Positions 41,941 to 52,500 of a stretch of 64,000 bases of DNA are shown here, one piece after another. A program made the position numbers and the translations under genes. The stretch comes from Bacteroidales bacterium (GTDB lineage: Bacteria; Bacteroidota; Bacteroidia; Bacteroidales; ML635J-15), in assembly GCA_017617125.1 (NCBI GenBank), contig JAFZWY010000015.1, positions 1-64,000 on the forward strand. The letters are read 5' to 3'. Within the stretch, counting starts at the first letter, position 1. Each line of letters opens with the position of its first letter. Below the pieces are notes generated by a model. That model searched no databases. It saw only the letters and a program-made list of their open reading frames with translations, and was not told the DNA's origin.

Positions 41941-42564
41941 ATGAGACGATTAATGGTGTTGTATATGTTGCTGTTAAGCTGTTGTGTGTTTGCGCAGAAC
42001 GAGCATGATATAGTATTTCATCATAACGTTTCCATTCAAATAAACCCATATTATCATCAGTTTGAAAATGTTATAAATCCATTTTGGAAAATAAAGAACG
42101 ACCCTAGAGGAATAGTTGCAAATTTCAGGTACGGCTACAGGGTTCACAAGAATATTATTGTAGGTGGCGAATTACGCTACGAAAACGAAAAGTGGGAAAT
42201 GAACCGTGTTATGTATGGCGACTATCCTGCAGACTATTGTAGCAAAGACAACAGATTCGACATTGGTGCATATTCTCGTTTTTTTATTGACAAGTTGCCT
42301 GTTCTCAAGCCATTTGCAGATGTAGGCGTAGCATATAGATACCAACATTCTTTTTTTGTTGATTATAAGCCAGGTAGTGCCACAGAAATCGGTGAGTTCC
42401 GCGAAAACAATTCATATTTCGCAGCATACGTGGCAGCAGGATTTTCTATTCTGATATGGCAGGATAGGTTCAATCTTGACCTTATGGCAAAATATAATAT
42501 TCGTTATTTATACCCGTTTTTCTCATGGAAAATCGGGTATAATTTCAATGCAAAAAATAAATAG
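41941..42564 (+). CDS. Small outer-membrane beta-barrel protein
   Basis: 207 residues. Signal peptide 1-18 (YMLLLSCCVFAQ), then repeated amphipathic strands: FHHNVSIQINPYYHQ, NFRYGYRVHKNIIVGGELRY, and a C-terminal FSWKIGYNFNAK. It is paralogous to the next gene and to the C-terminal 170 residues of the TonB receptor at 44161. All four genes of this cluster are in one operon; the gap to the next gene is 2 bp. Function unknown; a barrel partner for the receptor is possible. Confidence 0.7.
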   Translation: MRRLMVLYMLLLSCCVFAQNEHDIVFHHNVSIQINPYYHQFENVINPFWKIKNDPRGIVANFRYGYRVHKNIIVGGELRYENEKWEMNRVMYGDYPADYCSKDNRFDIGAYSRFFIDKLPVLKPFADVGVAYRYQHSFFVDYKPGSATEIGEFRENNSYFAAYVAAGFSILIWQDRFNLDLMAKYNIRYLYPFFSWKIGYNFNAKNK

Positions 42565-42566
42565 AT

Positions 42567-43199
42567 ATGAATAGGATAATTGCAATATTGGTGTTTTTTC
42601 TCTTCTCGCTGCCGATGTTTGCGCAGAACGACAGCATAAAGTTGCGTCCCAAGCAACAGATTGAGTACCGGCACAACATATCGGCGCAGGTAAATCCTGC
42701 TGGCGATTACTTAGATTTGATGATTTCAAATCAGACCACCGAAAGCAATTACGTGAACTGGCATGGCGCAATAAGATATACCTATACTGTGCATCCCAAT
42801 ATTCTAGTGGGCGCTGAAGCATCATATACGTCGTTTGAATATTACAACGCCGATTCGCAAAAGGACAAGACCAAGCTGGAAATTGGCTATTGGTCGCACG
42901 ATGTAGGAGCATTGGCAAGGTTCATATACAACAAGCCGCAGTGGTGCCGACCTTTTGCCGACATAGTAATAGGCTACCGCAGGTCATACGTTTTTGGCAA
43001 GGATTACAGCCCAGAGAGAAACAGTTATCTATATACATATAATAGGTTCCAGTGGTATGCCGCGGTTGGGGTGTCGTTCCGCTTCTGGCAAAACCATTTC
43101 AACATCGACCTTATGTGCAAGGCTTCTACATTGAGTTTTGCCGACTTGCGAAGGGTTACTTTCGGGTGGAAAATCGGCTATAACTTCAACAGCAAATGA
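42567..43199 (+). CDS. Small outer-membrane beta-barrel protein, paralogue of the preceding gene
   Basis: 210 residues. Signal peptide (LVFFLFSLPMFAQN). The barrel shares with its neighbour the RHNISAQVNP opening, the YTVHPNILVGAEASY hairpin, the CRPFADIVIGYRRSYVFG segment and the FGWKIGYNFNSK ending. It overlaps the DUF4249 gene by 4 bp. Tandem duplication is the simplest origin, followed by clear divergence. Confidence 0.7.
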   Translation: MNRIIAILVFFLFSLPMFAQNDSIKLRPKQQIEYRHNISAQVNPAGDYLDLMISNQTTESNYVNWHGAIRYTYTVHPNILVGAEASYTSFEYYNADSQKDKTKLEIGYWSHDVGALARFIYNKPQWCRPFADIVIGYRRSYVFGKDYSPERNSYLYTYNRFQWYAAVGVSFRFWQNHFNIDLMCKASTLSFADLRRVTFGWKIGYNFNSK

Positions 43200-44164
43200 A
43201 AGTAAGGATTTCGATATTGGTTGTGGCGCTGGCATTGCTCTCCTCCTGCAATCGGGAAATCGACTTTGACTTTCCCGATGTGGAGCCTGCCATAGTAATA
43301 AACTCAATAATTACTCCCGAATCGCCATTCTGCGTACACATTTCCGCCATAATGCCAATATCCGACGAATCGTATATAGATGTGACAGAACCAGATGGAT
43401 ATGGTTTTACAAACACTTATACAGTTCCAAATCCCAAGATTATCGATAATGCATCGGTACTGATGTACGAGGATGGTGCGTTGTTGACTCCTCTTGGATA
43501 TGCCGAAGATGGCTATTATTTTTCAGACAAATGCCCCAAGGTTGGATCTACATATACACTAGTAGTAAATGCTCCCGGTTACAAGGAATGCAAAGCGACA
43601 ACAACATTGTACAACATGCCTGTCCTCAGCAATATGAGTTTTTGTGATACTATTTCCGTTGACGAAGAAGGTTATCCATTGTCAAGATTAAGCCTCACGA
43701 TAAAAGACACTATCCCATCGCGAAATTTTTATGAGATGAGTTGCAGGGCTGTAAGCGACAAATACGATGTTGAATATGAATGGATTTATTTCAATAGTTC
43801 TCGTAATACCGACAAGGTGCTTACGCAAAGCGAATGTCTACCTTTTAACAACAGAGTACTGCTTTTTACTGACGACTATTTCAGCAGCGGCAACCACAAT
43901 TTGGAAGTCATATACAACTACTTGATGTATGTTGCAATGGTGAAATATGACCTTGAAATCACCGTAAAGGCAATTTCCGAATCGTATTATGAATACCATC
44001 GTAGCAAATTATTACAGTCTTATCAGGATGAGGGTCTTTTCGAAGATTTTGCAAACGGAGAGACCCTTTCCGCTATTCCTGTTGACATATACTCAAACAT
44101 CGAAAACGGATATGGCGTGTTTGCTTCATATTCCACAATGACAGATACGATAATGCGCAGATGA
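43196..44164 (+). CDS. DUF4249 family lipoprotein
   Basis: 322 residues. Lipoprotein signal ending in LALLSSCNRE, then a beta-rich extracellular domain typical of DUF4249: EPAIVINSIITPESPFCVHI (about 30-49) and GSTYTLVVNAPGYKECKATT (about 119-138). DUF4249 proteins regularly pair with TonB-dependent receptors in Bacteroidota, possibly as a surface substrate-binding subunit like SusD; the substrate is unknown. It overlaps the receptor gene by 4 bp (ATGA). Confidence 0.85.
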   Translation: MKVRISILVVALALLSSCNREIDFDFPDVEPAIVINSIITPESPFCVHISAIMPISDESYIDVTEPDGYGFTNTYTVPNPKIIDNASVLMYEDGALLTPLGYAEDGYYFSDKCPKVGSTYTLVVNAPGYKECKATTTLYNMPVLSNMSFCDTISVDEEGYPLSRLSLTIKDTIPSRNFYEMSCRAVSDKYDVEYEWIYFNSSRNTDKVLTQSECLPFNNRVLLFTDDYFSSGNHNLEVIYNYLMYVAMVKYDLEITVKAISESYYEYHRSKLLQSYQDEGLFEDFANGETLSAIPVDIYSNIENGYGVFASYSTMTDTIMRR

Positions 44165-47010
44165 AAAAAGTAAAGCAAATATTAACATTGATGCTCCTGA
44201 CTATGCTTTGCGGTCTACTGTCTGCGCAGGAAGTAAAGTTGTCGGGATATGTTGTAAGCGAAGGTTCGCGCGACCGTATTGCCGATGCCAATCTTAGCGA
44301 CGTGTATTCGGGCAAGGGAACATCGACAAACGAGTACGGCTACTATGAAATGTATTTCAAATATGGCGACAGCGTACTTATAAACGTTTCGCACATTTCG
44401 TACACCGAAACAATGTTTGCACTGAAACTCACCAAAAGCACGCATTTCGACATCATAATGAAGCAGGGTCATACGCTTGCCGAAGTAACAGTAATCGAAA
44501 AAACACCGATAGAAAAACGTTTGGAAGTGAGTACAATGCGACTCACTGGCGAACAGATAAAAAACATCCCTTCAATAGGTGGCGAGCCTGACATAATGCG
44601 AGCCTTTCAGATGATGCCCGGCGTTGGTGCTGGTAACGAAAGCCGTGCAGGAATAAGCGTGCGTGGCGGCGATTTCGGTCAGAACCTTTACATACTCGAC
44701 GGAACACCGCTTTTCAGCGTAAACCATATAGGCGGAATACTTTCAACCTTCGATGCCGACATTATCGAGCGCGCCGACCTTATCAAAGGTGGATTCCCTG
44801 CTAATTATGGTGGTCGCCTGTCGTCGGTGATGGAGGTGGAAACGCGCAACGTGGAGGACATGACGCGCGGAAACCTAACTATTGGTTTGCTCAATTGCAA
44901 GCTTAGTCTCGGCGGTCCTCTGAAAAACAAGAAGACTTCGATGCTGTTCTCGATACGCCGTTTCATGTACGACCTCATAATGTACCCGGTGTCAGCAGTG
45001 TTGCTCGACGACCAGAAAATTGCGTATACATTCTGGGATTTAAACTTCAAGATAAACCATAAGTTCAACGACAAGAACACGTTGAACTTCGGTACTTACG
45101 TTGGCGATGACATCTATAAACTTGGCAACGACATTTACGGAAAGCGTGATGTTTCGCGTTTTCGAATTTCGGGTGGCAACAAGATGGCATCGCTGAAGTG
45201 GGACCACAAGTTCGACGACCGTACCAGCAGCCGTATAAACCTAAGCCTTACAGACTATCACAGCACGAGTCTTGCAAAGTTCAATGATACAAATAACCGC
45301 GATTCAATATCTTCGCTTGTGTTCAAGAATGCTGTAAACATAATGGACTTACGCCTTGCTGCAGATGTAAAATGGAAAATGTGGGGAAAGTCGGTTCTTA
45401 GGGCTGGCATTTCCGAATCGCTGTTCGTATCGATGCCATACAGCACAAAGTCGCGAAGTTATTTAAACGACTCGTTGTTGTACGAAGACAAAAACCATGC
45501 ATCTCATATCTATTCCAACGAAACTTCGGCATATATTCTTGGCGAAATGTATTTTGGCAAGTATGTATCATCGAATATCGGATTCCGTTTCTCGCATTAC
45601 TACGACATCGGAGGCAAAAAGTCGTACTGGCAGCCTGAACCTCGTGCACTTGTTATGTTTCATATTCCAAAAGCATTCACAATAAAGATGGCATATTCGA
45701 GGATACATCAGAACATACACTGTGTTACTGGCAATGTGATGAACATTTATGCCGACCGCTGGATAGTTTCAACAGGAAAACTTCAGCCAGCAAAGTCGGA
45801 CCAGTTTGATATTGGCATAGCCCGCAGTTTCCTCGACGGAATGCTCGAGACATCAATTGATGCCTATTGTAAGAAGATGTCGAACCTTGCCATGATGAAA
45901 CGTAACATTTCGGTTGAAGGCATGACTGAAAACATTACCGACCTCGACTTGCTTGCAACTGGAGGCAATGGAAAGGCAATGGGAATAGAATTTCTGCTAA
46001 CCAAGACACGTGGAAGTCTCACAGGTTTCATGGGCTATTCGCTTTCACGAAACATAAGGCAGTTCGAAGGAATAAACAAAGGCAGGTATTTTCTTGCAGA
46101 TAACGACCGTACGCATAGTTTCAGCATTTCGCTCAATTGGGCGGTAAGTAACAAGTTCTCAATCTCGGCAAACTGGGCAATAGCAACAGGTGCGCCTATA
46201 ACCGTTCCCGTAGGGCTGATGTACAACGAAGATGGAAGATACTCGTATGTTTATGATGGTGTTAGTAATTATCGTATGAAGCCTTACCATCGTTTGGACG
46301 TTGGTTTCAACTTTATGAAATCGTTGCATTGGGGAGAAAGAACGCTAACTTTTAGTGTAATAAATGCATACAACCGAAAAAATCCTTATTTATATTATAT
46401 CGGGTATGCTTCTGATCAAATGTATTCACTTAGCATATTCCCATTCATGCCGGCCTTGTCGTATAGCGTCAACTTCAACAAGGTAAGTCTGATTGAACGC
46501 GGAAGACCATATTTGGAATCACAGAAGGAATTTCAGGAAATTTTCCACAGGCACTCTATTGGTTTCCAGATAAATCCATATCTCGGCGATATAAAGTTTT
46601 ACAAGCCATTGGTATTCGCTGGACGATACACATACGGAATATTCGATTACCTGTCGGTAGGTGCGGAGTTCTCGGGTTTTTACGACAACGGAAAACTAAA
46701 TACCAATGTTTCAATGACTACTATTGATGCCCGCTACGGACTGCTATGCCGTGTAAAATATCCATATCTGAAATACATCCATCCGTTCCTTGAAGTGTCA
46801 GCCTACTATGGACATGTAAAGGAAGAAACCAAGGGTGCAAATGCAGGAATCAGGAAGTCCGACTATTTCTCTGGTTATGCCGCTCCGGGTATTTCGCTAA
46901 ACATGTTCCGCAAGCGCATTTCTTTGGATTTCTTCTACAAGTTCTCGCCTCGCAAGATCATCGATGACAAGTACTATGTTATGACTTGGAGGTTGAATGT
47001 GAACTTTTAG
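44161..47010 (+). CDS. TonB-dependent receptor with regulatory N-terminal domain and fused C-terminal barrel
   Basis: 949 residues. Signal peptide 1-21, a carboxypeptidase-regulatory-like domain (about 24-105; KLSGYVVSEGSRDRIADANL), a plug domain (about 130-235; ISVRGGDFGQNLYILDGTPL) and a 22-strand-type barrel to about residue 770. Residues about 780-949 (RHSIGFQINPYLGD, HPFLEVSAYYGHV, ISLDFFYKFSPRK) repeat the small barrels encoded by the two genes at the start of the operon. It should import an unknown ligand across the outer membrane with the DUF4249 lipoprotein. The extra barrel after the receptor barrel is unusual. Confidence 0.85.
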   Translation: MKKVKQILTLMLLTMLCGLLSAQEVKLSGYVVSEGSRDRIADANLSDVYSGKGTSTNEYGYYEMYFKYGDSVLINVSHISYTETMFALKLTKSTHFDIIMKQGHTLAEVTVIEKTPIEKRLEVSTMRLTGEQIKNIPSIGGEPDIMRAFQMMPGVGAGNESRAGISVRGGDFGQNLYILDGTPLFSVNHIGGILSTFDADIIERADLIKGGFPANYGGRLSSVMEVETRNVEDMTRGNLTIGLLNCKLSLGGPLKNKKTSMLFSIRRFMYDLIMYPVSAVLLDDQKIAYTFWDLNFKINHKFNDKNTLNFGTYVGDDIYKLGNDIYGKRDVSRFRISGGNKMASLKWDHKFDDRTSSRINLSLTDYHSTSLAKFNDTNNRDSISSLVFKNAVNIMDLRLAADVKWKMWGKSVLRAGISESLFVSMPYSTKSRSYLNDSLLYEDKNHASHIYSNETSAYILGEMYFGKYVSSNIGFRFSHYYDIGGKKSYWQPEPRALVMFHIPKAFTIKMAYSRIHQNIHCVTGNVMNIYADRWIVSTGKLQPAKSDQFDIGIARSFLDGMLETSIDAYCKKMSNLAMMKRNISVEGMTENITDLDLLATGGNGKAMGIEFLLTKTRGSLTGFMGYSLSRNIRQFEGINKGRYFLADNDRTHSFSISLNWAVSNKFSISANWAIATGAPITVPVGLMYNEDGRYSYVYDGVSNYRMKPYHRLDVGFNFMKSLHWGERTLTFSVINAYNRKNPYLYYIGYASDQMYSLSIFPFMPALSYSVNFNKVSLIERGRPYLESQKEFQEIFHRHSIGFQINPYLGDIKFYKPLVFAGRYTYGIFDYLSVGAEFSGFYDNGKLNTNVSMTTIDARYGLLCRVKYPYLKYIHPFLEVSAYYGHVKEETKGANAGIRKSDYFSGYAAPGISLNMFRKRISLDFFYKFSPRKIIDDKYYVMTWRLNVNF

Positions 47011-47064
47011 CGAATAGCAATAATCTGTTCATAAAAAATGTTTGGAGAGGTTGAAAAATCGCTC

Positions 47065-47072
47065 TACATTTG
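47065..47072 (+). promoter_or_regulatory. -7 box TACATTTG of hppA
   Basis: TACATTTGC with TTTG at 47041-47044 (20-bp spacer) gives a good Bacteroidota promoter. It leaves a 77-base leader before ATG 47150 and rules out the longer frame from 47042. Confidence 0.65.
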
Positions 47073-47149
47073 CGCTCCGAAGATATGAAGCCATAATTTG
47101 TGTGTGCTTTTGTATCTTATTGGTAGTTAATAACTTAAAATTTATTTAT

Positions 47150-49339
47150 ATGAAGTGGATTATTTATTTGGCATTGGCAGCATCAGTAATTGCCTTGCTT
47201 TTTGCCTATATCTTTTTTAGGCAGATGATAAAGGCCGATGAGGGTACCGACCTCATGAAAAAGATTGCCCGCCATGTAAGGAGTGGTGCTATGGCTTACC
47301 TGAAGCAGCAGTACAAGGTTGTGATAATTGTTTTTGTCATCCTTGCTGTTGTATTTGGTGTAATGTCGTTTTTCGGATTGCAGAACGAATGGGTATGGTT
47401 TGCTTTCCTGACTGGAGGTTTCTTTTCGGGATTGGCAGGATTCTTTGGCATGAAGACTGCTACATACGCATCGGCACGTACAGCCAATGCTGCACGTAAG
47501 TCGCTCAACAGCGGTTTGCAGGTGGCTTTCAGGTCGGGTGCTGTAATGGGTCTTGTTGTTGTTGGGCTTGCTTTGCTCGATGTTTCGGTATGGTTCATCG
47601 TACTCGATTATTTCATTCCAGCCGAGAATCACCTTATAATAATAACAACAACCATGCTTACCTTTGGTATGGGTGCTTCTACACAGGCATTGTTCGCCCG
47701 CGTGGGTGGCGGTATCTACACCAAGGCTGCAGATGTTGGTGCCGACCTTGTTGGAAAGACCGAATACAATATCCCCGAGGACGATCCGCGCAATCCAGCA
47801 ACAATTGCCGACAATGTTGGTGACAACGTTGGTGATGTGGCTGGCATGGGTGCCGACCTTTACGAAAGCTACGCAGGTTCGATACTTGCAACGATGGCTC
47901 TCGGTGCATCGGCATTTGCAACATCGGCAGTGGAGGGAATGCAGTTGAAGGCAGTGCTCGCACCGTCGCTTATTGCTGCTGTGGGCGTTATCCTTTCGTT
48001 GATTGGAATTTTCCTTGTCCGTACTAAGGAAGATGCTGGCATGAAGCAGTTACTTTCGGCATTGTCGCGCGGAACAAACACAGCAGCAGTGCTTATCGCA
48101 GTGGCTACATTCGGAATATTTGCATGGCTTTTCGGTACTGAAACCAACCAGTGGTGGCAGGTATCACTGTCGGTGGTAGTCGGTTTGCTCGCCGGTGTAA
48201 TCATTGGCAAGTCGACGGAATATTATACCTCGCAGACTTATCGTCCTACACAGAAGGTTGCCGAAAGTTCGCAGACCGGTCCTGCAACCGTAATAATTTC
48301 GGGACTTGGCCTTGGTATGCTTTCGACAGCAATTCCTGTGATTACAGTAGGATGTGCTATTGTATTGTCGTATTTGTGCGCAAATGGATTCAGCATCGAA
48401 TTCACTGCCGAAAACTTAAGTCTCGGCTTGTATGGAATCGGAATTGCAGCAGTAGGTATGCTTTCGACATTGGGCATAACTCTAGCTACCGATGCCTATG
48501 GACCTATCGCCGACAATGCCGGCGGTAATGCCGAAATGAGCGGTCTGGAGCCAGAGGTTCGCAAACGTACCGATGCTCTTGACGCACTCGGAAATACAAC
48601 CGCAGCAACAGGAAAGGGCTTTGCTATCGGTTCTGCAGCTCTTACAGCACTCGCATTGCTTGCATCGTACATCGAGGAGATAAAGATGGCGTTGATACGC
48701 GTAGGCGAGGCATTGCCTAATGGCGTTGAGGCTGCAAAGGCAACTTTGGTCGACTTTATGGAGGCATACAACGTTAACCTTATGAATCCTATGGTTCTTG
48801 TGGGCGTATTTATCGGTGCCATGATGGCATTTGTATTCTGCGGAATGACTATGAATGCAGTAGGACGCGCCGCACAGAAGATGGTAGAGGAGGTTCGTCG
48901 TCAGTTCCGTACCATTGCCGGTATTCTCGAAGGCAAGGCAGAGCCTGACTACGAGCGTTGCGTTGCAATATCGACCAAGGGAGCACAGCGTGAAATGCTT
49001 TTGCCGTCGATATTGGCAATCTTGGTTCCTGTGATTACAGGATTGGTACTTGGCGTTCCTGGTGTACTCGGTCTGCTTATCGGCGGTTTGTCGTGCGGAT
49101 TTGTATTGGCCGTATTTATGGCTAATGCAGGTGGTGCATGGGACAATGCCAAGAAGTATGTCGAAGAAGGTAACTTTGGCGGCAAGGGTTCCGAAAACCA
49201 TAAGGCAACGGTAGTAGGCGATACGGTAGGCGACCCGTTCAAGGATACGTCAGGTCCGTCGCTCAATATCCTTATCAAGCTCATGAGTATGGTAAGTATC
49301 GTTATGGCAGGACTTGTTGTAAGTTATCACTTGCTGTAA
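47150..49339 (+). CDS. hppA: Membrane-bound ion-pumping pyrophosphatase
   Basis: 729 residues with about 16 hydrophobic helices. The catalytic loops are complete: IYTKAADVGADLVGKTE (about 187-203), DDPRNPATIADNVGDNVGD (about 211-229) and the C-terminal GDTVGDPFKDTSGPSLNILI. It hydrolyses pyrophosphate and pumps H+ and/or Na+ out. The K+-dependence position is Ala (A485 in GNTTAATGKG), so the enzyme should belong to the K+-dependent group; Na+ versus H+ cannot be decided here. A single-gene unit with a terminator at 49359-49397. Confidence 0.95.
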   Translation: MKWIIYLALAASVIALLFAYIFFRQMIKADEGTDLMKKIARHVRSGAMAYLKQQYKVVIIVFVILAVVFGVMSFFGLQNEWVWFAFLTGGFFSGLAGFFGMKTATYASARTANAARKSLNSGLQVAFRSGAVMGLVVVGLALLDVSVWFIVLDYFIPAENHLIIITTTMLTFGMGASTQALFARVGGGIYTKAADVGADLVGKTEYNIPEDDPRNPATIADNVGDNVGDVAGMGADLYESYAGSILATMALGASAFATSAVEGMQLKAVLAPSLIAAVGVILSLIGIFLVRTKEDAGMKQLLSALSRGTNTAAVLIAVATFGIFAWLFGTETNQWWQVSLSVVVGLLAGVIIGKSTEYYTSQTYRPTQKVAESSQTGPATVIISGLGLGMLSTAIPVITVGCAIVLSYLCANGFSIEFTAENLSLGLYGIGIAAVGMLSTLGITLATDAYGPIADNAGGNAEMSGLEPEVRKRTDALDALGNTTAATGKGFAIGSAALTALALLASYIEEIKMALIRVGEALPNGVEAAKATLVDFMEAYNVNLMNPMVLVGVFIGAMMAFVFCGMTMNAVGRAAQKMVEEVRRQFRTIAGILEGKAEPDYERCVAISTKGAQREMLLPSILAILVPVITGLVLGVPGVLGLLIGGLSCGFVLAVFMANAGGAWDNAKKYVEEGNFGGKGSENHKATVVGDTVGDPFKDTSGPSLNILIKLMSMVSIVMAGLVVSYHLL

Positions 49340-49358
49340 TATACGAATTACGATATAT

Positions 49359-49397
49359 AAAAATGGAATGTAACGAGTGTTGCATTCCATTTTTTTG
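49359..49397 (+). terminator. Intrinsic terminator after hppA
   Basis: AAATGGAATG and CATTCCATTT form a near-perfect stem around TAACGAGTGTTG-type loop, followed by seven Ts. Confidence 0.8.
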
Positions 49398-49500
49398 TTT
49401 GTGCTAGTGTTACGTTTTTTTTCTTCTTTCATTATGAGCGTGGGAAGTGTTGTTTGAAACGCGTCATGGTACTTTTTTGCAAGAGTGTCGAGTCATTGTA

Positions 49501-49533
49501 GTAAAAAAGAGACGCAATGAATTGCGTCTTTAC
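49501..49533 (-). terminator. REP palindrome acting as the tamB terminator
   Basis: On the minus strand AGACGCAAT-TC-ATTGCGTCT is followed by CTTTTTT, directly after the tamB stop codon (49530-49532). The stem is the same AGACGCAA core as the REPs inside the RAYT gene, with GTAA where others have GTAG. Confidence 0.75.
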
Positions 49534-52500
49534 TCTTTCTTAGTGACGGTTGCTGTTTTCTTCTGGGCTTTCTTTGCCTTGTGTCTTTCGCGTGCCTGCT
49601 TGAATGTGATGTCGTCCCAGATTTTGCGCATAAGTTCGCCGAATGTGTCGAATTCTTCGGTGTAGAATATGCCGGCACCGGTAGTGTAGGGGCCGTATTC
49701 GGCTTCTAGGTCGGTGTTCTTGCGTGAGAAGCCTTTTATTCGCAGTGTGCCTTTCTTGTTCAGTTTCCACTGAACTTCGACATCGCCGACGAGGTTTTCG
49801 TTGTTGAACTTCTTGTCGCTAATGCCAAGGTTTCCGTTTATAAGCAGGCGGTCGTTGAATATCTGGGTGCTAAGTGCCACCTCGATTTCCTGTCCCGACA
49901 CTTCGGTGCCAGGTTTGTACTTGAAGCCCACGTCGACGTCCTTCACTATCTGCGAAATCCAGTTGCTCAGCTGGTTCGAAAGCATCTGTGTTGTGGTGAC
50001 ACCCACGGCGTTGGTTGTCGTACCTGTCTGGTTCAGCATTTCGGCGTTGGGGTCGTAGAACTGGTTTAATACAAGTACGTATAGCAACTGTTTGTTTATT
50101 TCGTCCTGTGTGAGACTTGCAAGTTTGGTCTTAACCTTTTCGGGGGCGTTTGGAATGTTGATGCTGAATAGAATTTCGGGTGACATCAGGTTTCCGTTCA
50201 AGTGCATGTGGCATTCTACGTTAGCCTTTTGGCTATAGCTGTCGGTAGTGTCGTAATCTTCACGCATGAGTTCCTTGAGCGACACGGTGGTTGTGTACAC
50301 GGCATCGAGGTTAAGCTTGCCCTCGTACGGATTGCCGTTCCATGTTATTGTTCCTCCGGCAGGAATGGTAAAGCGTTTGTTTATAATGTTTTCCAAGGTA
50401 AATAGGTAGTCGCCTTTTGCAACTTCTATTTCACCGTACATGTATAGTTCTTCGTCGGAAGTGTACTCGATTTTCAGCATGCCTTCGCCGTTGGCTTTTA
50501 TGCGGTCGCCAGTGCGCGGGTCGAATACAATCTGAACCTCGGTTTCGGGCTGGACGTTTACATCGAGTTTTATTGAATATTTGCTCGACGAGAAGTTGTG
50601 CTGGGTAATTTCTTCGTCGTTTTCGCTATTCGATATAAATGTAATGTAGCTGGTGTTCTGCGAATGGTAGCTGTCTTCCATCGGCAGTATGAATTTGCTT
50701 CCGGCTTCGGTGGTTGCTCCGGCATATACCGAGAAGTCTTTTGGCGTTCCTTCTACCGTGAGTCCACCTGTGGCATATACTGTTCCGTAGAAGAGGTTGT
50801 TGTCCGACATCTTGGTGTTCATCACCTTGTAGTCGTTGAGGTCGGCAAGCAGTTCGAATCGGAAGTTAGTGAAATTGTCGTGGTATAGTCCTCCGTTTAT
50901 AATTCCCTGGTTGCCGTTTTCGTCCTGCACCTTGAAATTGTCGAAGTATATCCTGTCGCTGGCAATGTATATTTTGTCTTCGGTCATTGCCTTAAGTTTC
51001 AGGTAGTCGTATGTGAATTCGGTTTGCTTCAGGCTGATGCTACCGTTCATCTGCGGTTTCTTTATGCTTCCTGCAATCGAAAGGACACCATTGGCATCGC
51101 CTTTCAGTCCGCTGATTTCGTATGCGTTGAGGTATTTGTCGAAAATGTCAAGTTTCAAGTTCTTGAGTATAATGCTTGCATCGAGGCTGTCGATTTCGGT
51201 GAGGTAGGTGCCTTTCATCTCGATGTACTTGTTTGTGCCGCTCACGACAAATGCCTTGCTTTGGTTCTCCCATTTCGACGACAGGTTTAGCTTTCCGAGA
51301 TTTTCCTGGTTTATGCTCAGGTCGTTGATGTTTACATTGGCTGTAAATATAGGAATGTCGTATAGGTTTGCTACACGTCCGCTTCCCGAAAGTATGCCGC
51401 CGAATTCGTAGCCTTTGGGCTCAGTGATTGTATTAACGTTTCCGACATCGACGTTGTCAATCATGAAAGAGAGTATTTTGTCGGGATCTTTCGAGATGAA
51501 TCCTTTCAGGCTTAATATCTGGTTGTCGTTAGTCAGCTTAAGGTTTTCGATTTCCACTTCCTTGTTGTCGTAGTTTATGCTTGTATGGCTAAGTTTCCAG
51601 ATTCGTTCTCCGAAAATGAACTGTGATGGCGATATGTCGGCTTCGATACGTGGCATAGAGTCGTTTTCGTTTGGAATGAACTTGGTGCCCATGGTAAAGA
51701 ATCCGCTGTTCTGGCTTGTCTCGTTTCCGCCCCAGTTTGTGTTGAGAGCTATGCTGTCGTTTTCGGCGTCGACTGTAACCTTTATGTCTTCGAAAGCTAT
51801 GTCGCCGTATGCCAGATTCTTGGTGCTTATGTACATGGTCGAAAGTCCGTTGATGCTTGACATCTCGATGCTGCTTTCGCCCATTGTATAATTGCCCCTT
51901 GATATTTCGGGTAGGTTTATTTTGCCGTAAAGTGTTTTGGCAGAGCCGAATACATAGCCGCTTGATGAGTATATGTCGCCCTTGAAATTGAGTTCCGGGT
52001 CGTAGAATTTGGTGAAGTCGTTAATGTTCTTCAAACGGAACGAGTATGTGAAGTCGTTGTCGCTCAGAGTTTTCTGTTTAGATTCACCAAGAATCGACGG
52101 GATTGTCTTAGATATCATTCCGTATATTACGACAGGGGCTTCGTTCAGGTTGTATTTTCCGTACATGTTGAATTCTATGAAGTCGGACTTGACCTTGATG
52201 CTGTGTTCGTTGTTGTCGTGTTCTTCGGCTATCGCTTCGAGCTTGTTGATTTTTAGTTTTTTGTCGTCGATGTTGAATTCGGTCTGGCTCAATGTTATGT
52301 TGCCAACAGGATGTTTTGCCAAGTCGCCGCTAATATTGGCGCCAATAACGAACTTTATTTTTGAGTCGTGTGCGCTTTCGGGGGCCAAGTTCAGAGCTTT
52401 AAGGTCGGCATATACGTCGCTTGAGATTTCAATGTTGTTGCTTTTGCTGCCAAAGTTGTAGCTTCCAATGAGTTCGCCGGAAATATTTGGGTCGTTGATG

